Assembly (NCBI GenBank): GCA_910586965.1
Contig: CAJUMF010000033.1
Location: 1 to 39,261 of the forward strand
From: an uncultured Dorea sp.
GTDB taxonomy: Bacteria > Bacillota > Clostridia > Lachnospirales > Lachnospiraceae
Direction: 5' to 3'
Length of the DNA stretch: 39,261 bases
The translations under genes were made by a program, and so were the position numbers. The notes under the pieces were generated by a model. That model had not been told where the DNA came from. It was given only the letters and a program-made list of their open reading frames with translations, and made no database searches. Of this stretch, positions 7,144 through 15,462 are shown piece by piece; within the stretch, counting starts at the first letter, position 1; the number at the start of each line of letters is the position of its first letter.

Positions 7144-7165
7144 TTTCTACTTTCCATGCTATGAT
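7138..7165 (+). promoter_or_regulatory. Promoter of the aminotransferase gene
   Basis: Plus strand: TTTCAA (7138-7143), 16-base spacer, extended TGcTATGAT with -10 at 7160-7165. The weak -35 and non-consensus -10 fit a promoter needing activation by the divergent LysR protein. Confidence 0.5.
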
Positions 7166-7254
7166 GATAACAGAAGAAAAGAAAGTTACTATGAGCGGCT
7201 CTCCGGCCATAAATAGCAACACATACTCTGTACGGACAAGGAGGATTTAACAAG

Positions 7255-8541
7255 ATGAATAACGAAGAAAAAGGAATCTTATTTTCAGATGAATACCAGA
7301 AAAGCTTAAAGGCACAGTTCTGCTATGCCGACTCGGACCCGGAACATGGGGAGCGTCTTTTTTTTGAAAATTCCGGCGGCTCATTAAGACTTCGCAGAGC
7401 AGTGGAAGTAAAAGCACAGATTGAAGAGTTCCCGGACTGCCCGGAGCGGGTAAGGGGCAGAGGTTACGAGCTTTCCCACTATGTGGCAGACGGCACAAAG
7501 GACATCTTAGAGACCGTGTTCGGCGCAAAGAGCGGCGGCCTGCTGACGGAGCTTTCCGCATCCCAGACCATGTTCCAGGCTGTAGGCACCATCATGACCA
7601 ATGTAAAATGGGGAACTAACGCAGTCACCTCCTCCCTTGAGCACCCTTCCGCCCACGACGCGGTTGAATTCTACTGCACCCAGACCGGACGTGAATTCCG
7701 TGTCGTTCCCGCCAACAAGGCAACCGGCGGGCTTGACGTAGACGAAGTGATGAAATATGTGGACAAAGATACGGTTCTCTTAAGCATCATGGCAGCATCC
7801 AACATTTCCGGAAATATTATGGACATCAAGGAAATCGCCCGCCGCGCAAAAGAAATCAATCCGGAAATCTACATTGTAAGCGACGCGGTGCAACATGCGC
7901 CCCACGCTGCCATCGACGTAGAAGACTGGGGTGTGGATGTTTCAAACTTTGCGCCATATAAATTCTTCGGCATCCGCGGCTGCGGCTACTGCTATGTATC
8001 CGACCGGGTATGCGCGCTGCCCCACCACAAGCTGATTCACAAGGACGACCATGTGTGGGCGCTTGGCACTCCTACCCCGGCAAACTTCGCAGCTATGATG
8101 GCAGTTATCGACTATGTATGCGAAATCGGCGCACATTTTACCGACAGCACTGACCGGCGCACTTTATATGTAGAAGGTATGCACCGCATCCATCTGCAGG
8201 AGCGCGCACTTCTCTACCGCCTGCTGGAAGGGACAGACGAAGTTCCGGGGCTCAGACATATCGACAAAGCAGAAGTCTATGTGGATATGGAAGACCTTAC
8301 CTATAAAGACCTGATTGTAGCTATGGGAATCAAGGGCATCGAATTTGCCGAGCTCTCCCAGAAATACTTAGAGCACGGCATCACAGTATTCGAGCGGCTG
8401 AATACAAGCCCATACTCCAAGAGAATCGTGGAATCTTTGGGACTTAAAGGCGCAATCCGCGTATCTCCGCTCCACTGCCACGGAACGGATGATATCGACA
8501 AGTTCCTCAAAGCCACAAAAGAAATCGCAGACACCGTTTAG
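7255..8541 (+). CDS. Class-V aminotransferase-fold PLP enzyme, cysteine desulfurase-like
   Basis: A 428-residue PLP-dependent enzyme preceded by AAGGAGGATTTAACAAG. Fold-type I, class V features: ENSGGS at 38-43, SSLEHPSAHDA near 126-136 (normally SxxEHHAN in desulfurases), cofactor-ring contacts SDAVQHAPH at 209-217 (Asp210 with Gln213), and the Schiff-base lysine in APYKFFGIRGCG (Lys236). A GTPTPANFAAMMAVIDYV stretch and a C-terminal small domain (SPLHCHGTDDIDKFL) complete the fold. No NifU/SufU or thiouridine partner is adjacent, and the active-site cysteine loop of SufS is not obvious, so a lyase or other class-V activity is equally possible. Regulated probably by the divergent LysR. Confidence 0.85.
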   Translation: MNNEEKGILFSDEYQKSLKAQFCYADSDPEHGERLFFENSGGSLRLRRAVEVKAQIEEFPDCPERVRGRGYELSHYVADGTKDILETVFGAKSGGLLTELSASQTMFQAVGTIMTNVKWGTNAVTSSLEHPSAHDAVEFYCTQTGREFRVVPANKATGGLDVDEVMKYVDKDTVLLSIMAASNISGNIMDIKEIARRAKEINPEIYIVSDAVQHAPHAAIDVEDWGVDVSNFAPYKFFGIRGCGYCYVSDRVCALPHHKLIHKDDHVWALGTPTPANFAAMMAVIDYVCEIGAHFTDSTDRRTLYVEGMHRIHLQERALLYRLLEGTDEVPGLRHIDKAEVYVDMEDLTYKDLIVAMGIKGIEFAELSQKYLEHGITVFERLNTSPYSKRIVESLGLKGAIRVSPLHCHGTDDIDKFLKATKEIADTV

Positions 8542-8581
8542 TTTCCCCTTATAAGCTCTTCTATTAATATAGAAGAAACTG

Positions 8582-8621
8582 CTGCCTTCCGTTTTCGTCT
8601 GAAAATGAAAACGGAAGGCAG
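8582..8621 (+). terminator. Terminator of the aminotransferase gene
   Basis: A perfect 15-bp stem: CTGCCTTCCGTTTTC (8582-8596) with GAAAACGGAAGGCAG (8607-8621), loop of ten bases, then ATTTGT. A smaller palindrome (CTTCTAT...ATAGAAG, 8557-8574) precedes it. Confidence 0.7.
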
Positions 8622-8700
8622 ATTTGTACTTGATTCTGAACAAATGACACGTTATACTACTAAAGATATCAATCCAGTCACATGATAAATTTGTATAGGC

Positions 8701-8898
8701 AATTGCGAAACTCGAATTTCCAGCGTCGAATCGTGCAGCCTGTATATTCCAACGCAGACACACTCCCGCTCCAAGTTTACCGCAACGGTACATAAACTGC
8801 CAAAATACGGCAGCAAAGTACCGGCGGTAACCTAAGGTCTGCTTATGGAATATACAGGCTGCACGATGACCCCCGGTTAACACCTGAGTTTCGCAATC
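8701..8898. repeat. Palindromic repeat element, copy 1
   Basis: About 200 bp folding end to end. Outer arms ATTGCGAAACTC / GAGTTTCGCAAT (ends 8701 and 8898), a perfect 22-bp stem (8730-8751 with 8846-8867), then CAGAC/GTCTG, GTTTACCGC/GCGGTAAC, CGGTAC/GTACCG and a terminal CTGCC...GGCAG hairpin (8797-8813). It lies 35 bases upstream of the metallo-hydrolase start. A second copy is at 27380-27582. It encodes no plausible protein and no transposase is linked. Confidence 0.8.
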
Positions 8899-8933
8899 GT
8901 CAGGATAAATGTATAAAAAAAGGAGAACAATGT

Positions 8934-9734
8934 ATGAAACTGACTATACTCGGAACCGGAAATGCCGCCGTATCGGAATGTTACAACACCTGCTTTGCCC
9001 TTTCTGACGGAAACTCACATTTCCTTATCGATGCCGGCGGCGGCAATCGGATTTTAAAAGTGCTTAAAGATACCGGAATCGACATCTGTGATATCCATGA
9101 TATATTTGTAACCCACGAACATGTAGACCATGTGCTGGGCATCATCTGGCTCATCCGTATCATCGGCCAGCGCATGAATCAGGGGAAATACGACGGAGAA
9201 CTCCGTCTCTACTGTCACGAAGAGCTTTCCGAAAAAATCCAGGCTATCGCAAATATGACCATCCAGCAGAAAGTGTGCAAGCATATGGGCGGCCGGATTC
9301 GTTTTGACATCATAAAAACAGGTGATTCCCGCCAAATCCTCGGCTGCCCGGCGACCTTTTTCGATATCGCCTCCACCAAGGCAAAACAGTTCGGATTCAC
9401 CATGCAGCTTGATAACGGCAAGAAATTCACCTGCGTCGGGGACGAGCCTTACAATGCGGTGAACCATCATTATGTGACCGGCAGCGACTGGCTCCTCCAC
9501 GAGGCTTTCTGCCTGTTCGGCGAGGCCGACAAGTTCAAGCCTTACGAGAAACATCACAGCACTGTAAAAGAGGCGTGCCAGCTCGCCGAAAGCCTGAAAA
9601 TCCCCAACCTCCTTCTCTATCACACAGAAGAGACGCATCTTGCGGAGCGCAAACGCCTCTATACGGAGGAGGGAAAGCAGTATTTCCATGGGAACCTCTA
9701 TGTTCCCGACGATTTGGAAACCTTTGAATTATAG
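8934..9734 (+). CDS. Metallo-beta-lactamase-fold hydrolase, RNase Z-like
   Basis: A 266-residue protein after AAAGGAGAACAATGT. It begins with the family strand MKLTILGTGNA and carries the metal-binding THEHVDH motif (His61, His63, Asp65, His66), a later GDEPYN, LLHEAF, KHHST and LLLYHTEE, matching the remaining histidine and aspartate ligand positions of the MBL superfamily. The arrangement is closest to the RNase Z/ElaC-like and related phosphodiesterase-type proteins, yet it lacks the long exosite arm, so the substrate is open. It follows the aminotransferase in the same direction with a folded repeat between, hence is probably transcribed separately. Confidence 0.85.
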   Translation: MKLTILGTGNAAVSECYNTCFALSDGNSHFLIDAGGGNRILKVLKDTGIDICDIHDIFVTHEHVDHVLGIIWLIRIIGQRMNQGKYDGELRLYCHEELSEKIQAIANMTIQQKVCKHMGGRIRFDIIKTGDSRQILGCPATFFDIASTKAKQFGFTMQLDNGKKFTCVGDEPYNAVNHHYVTGSDWLLHEAFCLFGEADKFKPYEKHHSTVKEACQLAESLKIPNLLLYHTEETHLAERKRLYTEEGKQYFHGNLYVPDDLETFEL

Positions 9735-9752
9735 CCATAATCTTTGACATTG

Positions 9753-9783
9753 CCAAAAAAACGGAGGAGAGCATCTCTCCTCC
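9753..9783 (-). terminator. Intrinsic terminator of the coiled-coil gene
   Basis: GGAGGAGAG (9763-9771) pairs with CTCTCCTCC (9775-9783), loop CAT. On the minus strand it is followed by GTTTTTTTGGC, a proper T-run, so it ends the gene at 9822-10478. It may also help end the converging hydrolase transcript. Confidence 0.8.
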
Positions 9784-9821
9784 ATCTTTGATACATCTTT
9801 ACCCATAGCCCGGCTTTGCCT

Positions 9822-10478
9822 TTATGCGTGCTGCAATATATGTATGCTTTCACTGTGCTGGCTCACAACCGCTTTAATCACTGTAACATCCTCTTCTAGT
9901 GAAGTCAGGCGATGCTCATTCTCAATCCATCCCTTTGAAGTCGGATAAAGATTCTCACACAATAATCTCAACGGGTGAACCACATCATTCTCCAAAATTA
10001 CACCGAGACGATGAATATCATCTTCCGTACGCTGCACCCTGCCTTCCAGTCTCTCTATACGCCGATCCGTCTTGTCCATCCTTGTCTCCAAATTATCCAT
10101 CCTAATCTCTAGCTTATCCACACTCTGTTCCAGATTATCCATTCTGGTCTCAAGATTTTCCATCTTGCTCTCCAGGTTGTCCATCCTCGCCTCCAGATTA
10201 TCCATTCTGGTCTCAAGATTTTCCATCTTGCTCTCCAGTTTATCAAGACGCCGGTCTATTTTCTCTACCTTCGCCTCCAAACTATCCATCCTGGTCTCCA
10301 GCCTTTCAAACCGTCGGTCTGTTTCCCTCATGTATGTCTCAAACTTGGCATCCAGCTTTTCTTCCAGTTTGGCATCCAGTTTTGCGTCCAGCTTTTCTTC
10401 CAGCTTGCTTTCTAATTTTTCCTCTAACTTCTCTTCCAATACTTCTTCTAATACTTTGCGGAATCTTTCTTCTGTCAT
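9822..10478 (-). CDS. Heptad-repeat coiled-coil protein
   Basis: A 218-residue protein, start supported by AAGGAGATGGTCAT. Residues 1-45 are degenerate repeats of LEEKLEEKLDAKLDAK; 46-150 are near-perfect heptads of the type LETRMDN/LEARMDN/LESKMEN that predict a long parallel coiled coil; the C-terminal 60 residues (LGVILENDVVHPLRLLCENLY... SLEEDVTVIKAVVSQHSESI) form a less repetitive helix. The DNA carries 21-bp tandem repeats. Such heptad-array proteins are common in Lachnospiraceae and are of unknown function. No signal peptide or membrane span; cytoplasmic. Its own transcription unit. Confidence 0.8.
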   Translation of the reverse strand: MTEERFRKVLEEVLEEKLEEKLESKLEEKLDAKLDAKLEEKLDAKFETYMRETDRRFERLETRMDSLEAKVEKIDRRLDKLESKMENLETRMDNLEARMDNLESKMENLETRMDNLEQSVDKLEIRMDNLETRMDKTDRRIERLEGRVQRTEDDIHRLGVILENDVVHPLRLLCENLYPTSKGWIENEHRLTSLEEDVTVIKAVVSQHSESIHILQHA

Positions 10479-10816
10479 ATGACCATCTCCTTATGTGTTT
10501 TACTATTATAGCTGTTTTACCCTTTCTGTACAAGTTCAGTTTTTATGTATATATCAACAAACTTTTCGCGGAAAATTTGTTAATTATTTTTTGCACCCAA
10601 ACGCATCACTCCCTTTTGAATAAAACACCTGTTCAAAATAGTATCATTGCGGAATATTTCGGCGAAACGCCAAGACAAAATTCCAGATTAAGATATCGGA
10701 ACAACAGATTATTCCGACATGACGTTAGTATAGCACAATCTTCTGTTTTTGTTAACAATTATTTCTTATTTTAAACACATTTTTATCACAGTTTTTGCGT
10801 ATACTATAATTGTTCG

Positions 10817-10895
10817 AAGAGATGATTCGAACACAAATAATTCTTTTTCATAACTTTTTCCTCAGGACTGCACACCTCCCATATGCAGTCCTTTT
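10817..10895 (+). ncRNA. Candidate small RNA ending in an intrinsic terminator
   Basis: TATAAT at 10805-10810 (no good -35 upstream) is followed by a palindrome TGTTCGAA/TTCGAACA (10811-10833), a T-rich single-stranded stretch, and an intrinsic terminator GGACTGCA (10865-10872)/TGCAGTCC (10884-10891)-TTTT. The terminator loop contains CACCTCCC, complementary to ribosome-binding sites. There is no reading frame. The palindrome overlaps the likely transcript start and may instead be an operator. The rest of the 10479-10963 gap shows only A/T-rich sequence and a small GGCG/CGCC hairpin near 10660. Confidence 0.35.
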
Positions 10896-10910
10896 AAATT
10901 GCTAAAAGCT

Positions 10911-10955
10911 ACCCTCCGTGCACAAAGGGCGTGTGCTCCTTTGTACATGGAGGGT
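10911..10955. terminator. Hairpin at the end of the araD transcript
   Basis: ACCCTCCGTGCACAAAGG (10911-10928) pairs with CCTTTGTACATGGAGGGT (10938-10955) with one or two mismatches; the loop is GCGTGTGCT. It lies just past the araD stop. On the minus strand it is followed by AGCTTTTAGC, a weak T-run. The minus-strand version of 10927-10957 reappears, 27 of 31 bases, inside the broken gene at 33878-33908. Confidence 0.65.
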
Positions 10956-10963
10956 ATTTTCTC

Positions 10964-11665
10964 TTATTTCCCCGGCTGCCCGTAATAGGCGTTTGCCCCG
11001 TGTTTCCGGTAGTAATGCTTATCCTGCAGTTCCTGGGGCGCCGGCTTGTTCTGCGGGTTGATCATCTCACATCTCGCCGCCATCTTTGCCACTTCCTCAA
11101 GCACTACCGCATTATGCACCGCCTCATCGGCATCCTTCCCCCAGGTGAACGGGCCGTGGTTTTTGCAGAGCACCGCGGGCATCGCCTCGTAGTCAATGTG
11201 ATTTGCCGCGAAATCATCTGCAATCAGTACGCCTGTGTTTTTCTCATAAGCCTCGTCAATCTCTTCTTTTGTGAGGTTGCGGACGCACGGCACTTCGCCG
11301 TAGAGATAGTCCGCGTGGGTCGTGCCGTAGCATGGGATTCCCCTTCCCGCCTGCGCCCAGCTTGTTGCCCACGGAGAATGGGTATGTACCACGCCGCCGA
11401 TATTAGGGAAACGGTTGTAGAGCACTACATGGGTGGCGGTATCGGAAGACGGATTGTAATCTCCCTCCACCTTATTGCCCTCAAGGTCAACCACTACCAT
11501 ATCCTCCGGTTTCAGCTTGTCGTATTCAACGCCGCTTGGCTTGATGACAAAAAGCCCCTTCTCCCGGTCAATCCCGCTTACATTTCCCCAGGTAAATGTC
11601 ACAAGGTCATGCTTTGGGAGCAGCATGTTCGCCTCATATACTTCTTTTTTCAGTTGTTCAAGCAT
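10964..11665 (-). CDS. araD: L-ribulose-5-phosphate 4-epimerase
   Basis: A 233-residue class-II aldolase-fold enzyme converting L-ribulose 5-phosphate to D-xylulose 5-phosphate, the last step of the arabinose pathway. Motifs match AraD: GNVSG (27-31), KPSGVEYDKL, metal ligands in VVHTHSPWAT (His94, His96) and KNHGPFTWG (His170), Asp119 in THADYLYG and Tyr228 near the C-terminus, which are the catalytic residues in the family. Start supported by AAGGAGATGTTTTAAA. Last of araA-araB-araD on the minus strand, 57 bases after araB, and followed by a terminator-like hairpin. Confidence 0.95.
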   Translation of the reverse strand: MLEQLKKEVYEANMLLPKHDLVTFTWGNVSGIDREKGLFVIKPSGVEYDKLKPEDMVVVDLEGNKVEGDYNPSSDTATHVVLYNRFPNIGGVVHTHSPWATSWAQAGRGIPCYGTTHADYLYGEVPCVRNLTKEEIDEAYEKNTGVLIADDFAANHIDYEAMPAVLCKNHGPFTWGKDADEAVHNAVVLEEVAKMAARCEMINPQNKPAPQELQDKHYYRKHGANAYYGQPGK

Positions 11666-11722
11666 TTTAAAACATCTCCTTATCTTTTCCTCAGTTCGGA
11701 CAGAACGGATATTAATTATTCC

Positions 11723-13327
11723 TTATACTAAATATTCCGCCGCTGCCTGTTCGATGGCTACGCCTTTTTTATACCGCTCGATAAAGACTTCAAAGCCTTC
11801 CACATCCTTCGCATCCGGCTCCATGCTGGTTCCCGCGTTTCCGGCAAATACTTTGTCCGCCAGATAGCTCTTAAGGCTCTCGCCCTCCGCTTTACGCACC
11901 ATGTAGGACGCAAGGAGCGCCATTCCCCACGGGCCGCCCTCTCCTGCCGTCTCCATCACCGATACCGGCGCGTTAATAGCCGCCGCAAGGATACTCTGGC
12001 CTACGCCTTTCGTCTTGAAAAGACCGCCGTGGCCGAGGATTGAATCAATCTCCACATGCTCCTCCTTTAAAAGGATATCCATGCCCACCTTCAGCGCGCC
12101 GAGCGCCGTAAACAGATGCACCCTCATAAAGTTTGCCAGGTTGAAGTTGCTCTTCGGAGACCTTACAAACATCGGCCTTCCCTCGGTCACATTTGTAATA
12201 TTTTCCCCGGAAAGATAACCATAGGACAACAGCCCGCCGCAGTCCGCATCTCCTTCCAGCGCTTTATTATAGAGAGTTCCGAACAGCTTGTTCATATCCA
12301 CGTCAATGCCGAAATTCTCCGCAAATTCCTTAAACAGCCCAACCCATGCGTTGAGGTCGGAAGTGCAGTTGTTGGCATGGACCATTGCCACAAGGCTGCC
12401 GTCCGGCGTCGTCACAAGGTCAATCTCCGGGTAAACTTTCTTAAGCTCCTTCTCTAACACGACCATAGCAAATACCGAAGTTCCGGCAGATACATTGCCC
12501 GTGCGCTTTGCCACGCTGTTTGTCGCTGCCATGCCTGTTCCGGCATCGCCCTCCGGCGGACAGAGCGGGATTCCTGCCTCAAGCGCGCCGCCCTCGTCAA
12601 GGAGCTTTGCGCCTTCTTCGGTAAGCGTTCCTGCATTTTCACCGGCAACTAAAACCCTCGGCAGTATCTCTTCCAGTTTCCAAGGATAATTCTTCTCCGC
12701 CACAAGCTCGTCAAACTTTTTCACCATCGCCGCATCGTAAGTCTTCGTCTCCGGGTCAATGGGGAACATGCCGGACGCGTCGCCCACGCCGAGAACCTTC
12801 TCCCCCGTGAGCTGCCAGTGGATATATCCCGCCAGCGTCGTGATGTACGCAACATCCTTCACATGCTCCTCCTCATTTAAAATCGCCTGATACAGATGGG
12901 CGATGCTCCACCTCTGCGGGATATTATACTGGAAAAGCTCCGTCAGAGCCTCCGCCGCCGGCCCCGTCGTAGAGTTCCTCCAGGTACGGAACGGCACAAG
13001 AAGTTTCCCGTCCTTGTCAAATGCCATATATCCGTGCATCATCGCGCTGAACCCGATGGCGCCGATGCTTTTAAGCTCTGCGCCATATTTCTCCCTGACA
13101 TCACAGACCAGTTTCCTGTAGCTGTCCTTAAGCCCTGACCATACGTCCTCCAGAGAATACGTCCAGAACCCATTCTCCAGCCGGTTCTCCCATTCGTGGT
13201 CGCCCGACGCCACCGGATGATGCGTCCCATCCACAAGCACCGCTTTAATCCTCGTAGAGCCAAACTCCAGCCCAAGCGCCGTACTCCCGCTCTCAATCAT
13301 CCTCTTAATCTCATCCTTATTCCCCAT
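11723..13327 (-). CDS. araB: FGGY-family kinase, probable L-ribulokinase
   Basis: A 534-residue sugar kinase that would phosphorylate L-ribulose to L-ribulose 5-phosphate. N-terminal nucleotide-binding motif GLEFGSTRIKAVLVD (19-33), FGGY signature region GILGHGG-like ILGHGGLFKTKGVGQSI, and the ATP site ETAGEGGPWGMAL near the C-terminus. The ATG at 13327 follows AAAGGAGGTAGGTTGTAT; the frame is open upstream but only by chance. It is shorter than E. coli AraB (566), as usual for clostridial enzymes, and its substrate is assigned by position between araA and araD. It is separated from araA by 424 bases with a strong palindrome, so expression may be uncoupled. Confidence 0.85.
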   Translation of the reverse strand: MGNKDEIKRMIESGSTALGLEFGSTRIKAVLVDGTHHPVASGDHEWENRLENGFWTYSLEDVWSGLKDSYRKLVCDVREKYGAELKSIGAIGFSAMMHGYMAFDKDGKLLVPFRTWRNSTTGPAAEALTELFQYNIPQRWSIAHLYQAILNEEEHVKDVAYITTLAGYIHWQLTGEKVLGVGDASGMFPIDPETKTYDAAMVKKFDELVAEKNYPWKLEEILPRVLVAGENAGTLTEEGAKLLDEGGALEAGIPLCPPEGDAGTGMAATNSVAKRTGNVSAGTSVFAMVVLEKELKKVYPEIDLVTTPDGSLVAMVHANNCTSDLNAWVGLFKEFAENFGIDVDMNKLFGTLYNKALEGDADCGGLLSYGYLSGENITNVTEGRPMFVRSPKSNFNLANFMRVHLFTALGALKVGMDILLKEEHVEIDSILGHGGLFKTKGVGQSILAAAINAPVSVMETAGEGGPWGMALLASYMVRKAEGESLKSYLADKVFAGNAGTSMEPDAKDVEGFEVFIERYKKGVAIEQAAAEYLV

Positions 13328-13563
13328 ATACAACCTACCTCCTTTACATAATATCCGCCAACTTGTACACACAGCACCCTTACCATAATTGCGCCGCCTG
13401 CTCAAACATGCCCCATACTCCCATGCCGTCATCTCACGCCCACACAATACACGCCGCCCTACAAATCAACTCTACTACAAATAACCAGTTTACGCTCTTC
13501 CTCCGAAAGCCGCACTTTCCCGCCAGATACAAGCAAACTCAAAACACTTCCGCCCGAAGAAAA

Positions 13564-13697
13564 TTCCGGTCTGGAGGATATTCCTAAAGGAATCCCGTAA
13601 AAAACGCCAGCACTTGGCGAGGTTTTTCCGAGCCTAGTACTGCTGCGTTTTTTCAGAGCGAGAGCGCGGTTCCGTAGGAATATCCTCCAGACCGGAA
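13564..13697. repeat. Long palindromic element between araA and araB
   Basis: A perfect 23-bp inverted repeat (arms 13564-13586 and 13675-13697; start TTCCGGTCTGGAGG). Nested inside are GGAATCCCG/CGGTTCC-type arms and an AAAAAACG...CGTTTTTT stem with GCCAGCA/TGCTG. The structure would form in RNA on either strand. The T-run within the nested stem makes a possible transcript-end signal. The rest of the 13328-13750 gap shows nothing recognisable. Confidence 0.7.
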
Positions 13698-13750
13698 CGC
13701 CCTTCCTGCGAAAGCCACATCCCCGCCCCCTGTTTGTTTATACTGCTAAC

Positions 13751-15250
13751 TTACTTGCGGTACGCAACACTATTCCAAAGCAATTCATTTTTAAACTGCC
13801 GAATCGTCGTATCTTTATCGATGTAAACTGCCTCGATACCCATAGCATTTGCCCAGTCGCCCATCTGCTCTGCGGTAAGGTCATAGGAGAATGCCGTATG
13901 GTGCGCGCCGCCTGCCAGGATCCATGCCTCTGCCCCTGTCTTAAGGTTCGGCTGCGGTGTCCAGAATGCCGTTGCAACCGGGAGCTTTGGCATCGGCTTT
14001 TCATTCTTCTTACACTCTACATCATTGATGATCAGGCGGAACCTGTCACCGAGGTCGATAAGAGACGTCGCGATTGCCGGGCCTGTCTTTGACGTAAATA
14101 CGAGTCTTGCCGGGTCTTCCCTGTCGCCCATGGAAAGCGGCTGCTCTTTGATGCTTATTTTGCCGTCTGCAACGGACGGGCATACCTCAAGCATGTGCGC
14201 CTGCAGGATTCCCTCTTTGCCCGGAACCAGATTGTAGGTGTAGTCCTCCATAAAGGAAGTTCCTTTGGCATCCTTCATTCCCTGGGTCATAATCTTCATC
14301 ACGCGTACCATAGCCGCCGTCTTCCAGTCGCCCTCGCCGCCGAAACCATAGCCTTTTTCCATCAGCCTCTGGATTGCAAGCCCCGGGAGCTGCTTTAACG
14401 CCCCGAGGTCGCCGAAGTGGGTAACGATTGCATGATAATTCTTTTCCTCAAGGAAACGCTCGAATCCAATCTCGATTCCCGCCTGAACTGCTACATGCTC
14501 ACGGAACTCTTTCTCGTCCCTGCCTTCCAGAAGAATCTCGTATTTGTCATAATATTCCTCAACAAGCGCATTAATATCTCCCTGAGAAACCGCGCCGACA
14601 GCCTCCGCAATCTCATTTACCGGATAAGCGTCAACCTCCCAGCCGAACTTAATCTGCGCCTCAACCTTGTCGCCCTCGGTAACGGCAACATTTCTCATAT
14701 TGTCAGCAATCCGCATCACGCGCACATGGCTGCTCTCAATTACGCCGATGGCGGTACGCATCCAGGAACCAATCCTCTTCTGCACGTCCTCGTCCGCCCA
14801 GTAGCCCATAACTACCTTGCGCTCCATGCCGAGCCGGCTGAAAATGTGGCCGTACTCGCGGTCGCCGTGAGCCGCCTGGTTCTCATTCATGAAATCCATG
14901 TCGATGGTGTCGTAAGGAATCTCCCTGTTGAACTGTGTATGCAGATGAAGGAGCGGTTTCCTGAGCTCCTGCAGCCCCAGAATCCATGATTTTGCCGGCG
15001 AAAATGTATGCATCCAGGTGATGACCCCGGCGCAGAGCTCGTCCGTATTCGCCTCATTGAATGTCTTCCTGATCAGCTCATTCGTAAGCAGCGTTGGTTT
15101 CCAAACCACCTCAAACGGAAGGTTCCCGGACTTATTTAATTCCTCTACGATAATCTTCGAATGCTCCGCCACATGCGCCAGGCATTCATCCCCGTACAAA
15201 TCCTGTGAACCGGTGCAAAACCAAAACTGATACTTTTTCATCTCCATCAT
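13751..15250 (-). CDS. araA: L-arabinose isomerase
   Basis: A 499-residue enzyme converting L-arabinose to L-ribulose. Metal ligands of the family fall in register: Glu306 in GFGGEGDWK, Glu335 in TSFMEDYTY, His352 in QAHMLEVCPS and His450/451 in ILAGGAHHTAF. The N-terminal WFCTGSQDLYGDECL and HTFSPAKSWI motifs are typical. Start: GGAGGACAATATATC precedes the first of two adjacent ATGs (15250), although the ATG at 15241 (MKKYQFW) is closer to the usual N-terminus. First gene of the minus-strand ara operon; a promoter candidate with an overlapping dyad lies about 130 bases upstream. Confidence 0.95.
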   Translation of the reverse strand: MMEMKKYQFWFCTGSQDLYGDECLAHVAEHSKIIVEELNKSGNLPFEVVWKPTLLTNELIRKTFNEANTDELCAGVITWMHTFSPAKSWILGLQELRKPLLHLHTQFNREIPYDTIDMDFMNENQAAHGDREYGHIFSRLGMERKVVMGYWADEDVQKRIGSWMRTAIGVIESSHVRVMRIADNMRNVAVTEGDKVEAQIKFGWEVDAYPVNEIAEAVGAVSQGDINALVEEYYDKYEILLEGRDEKEFREHVAVQAGIEIGFERFLEEKNYHAIVTHFGDLGALKQLPGLAIQRLMEKGYGFGGEGDWKTAAMVRVMKIMTQGMKDAKGTSFMEDYTYNLVPGKEGILQAHMLEVCPSVADGKISIKEQPLSMGDREDPARLVFTSKTGPAIATSLIDLGDRFRLIINDVECKKNEKPMPKLPVATAFWTPQPNLKTGAEAWILAGGAHHTAFSYDLTAEQMGDWANAMGIEAVYIDKDTTIRQFKNELLWNSVAYRK

Positions 15251-15381
15251 GATATATTGTCCTCCTTTTTGATAAATGTATCTTTATCCGTTTTTTTGTT
15301 TCATAATTATTATTATAGAAAAATCCTCGATTTTATCAATTCCCTAACTCTGCCTGCATTGGAAAAAAGTTACCTATTCCG

Positions 15382-15410
15382 ACTTGTGATTATAGCATAA
15401 ACACAAGTGC
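15382..15410 (-). promoter_or_regulatory. araA promoter candidate with overlapping dyad operator
   Basis: Minus strand extended -10 TGCTATAAT (TATAAT at 15394-15389); the -35 is poor. The box is enclosed by a dyad, ACTTGTG (15382-15388) and CACAAGT (15402-15408), 7-bp arms spaced 13 bases. A regulator bound there would block the -10. It does not resemble the GTAC-rich AraR site seen before chvE, so it may belong to another factor, for example the AraC-type protein next door. Confidence 0.4.
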
Positions 15411-15462
15411 ACAGTTGCAGGCTGAACTGTTACAAATGATATTCTTTTTTTATAATTGCGCG

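Noticed and set aside
8368..8883. Minus-strand frame across repeat copy 1, with a similar frame across copy 2
   Set aside because: Similarity of the two translated frames only reflects the DNA repeat; no start signals, and the sequence is explained by RNA-like folding.
10072..10482. Long plus-strand reading frame with serine-rich repeats opposite the coiled-coil gene
   Set aside because: It is the antisense of the heptad array; repeats in one strand automatically give repeats in the other. The minus-strand gene has the ribosome site and terminator.
10931..11731. Plus-strand frame over araD and its terminator
   Set aside because: Antisense of a well-conserved enzyme; chance frame in GC-rich coding DNA.
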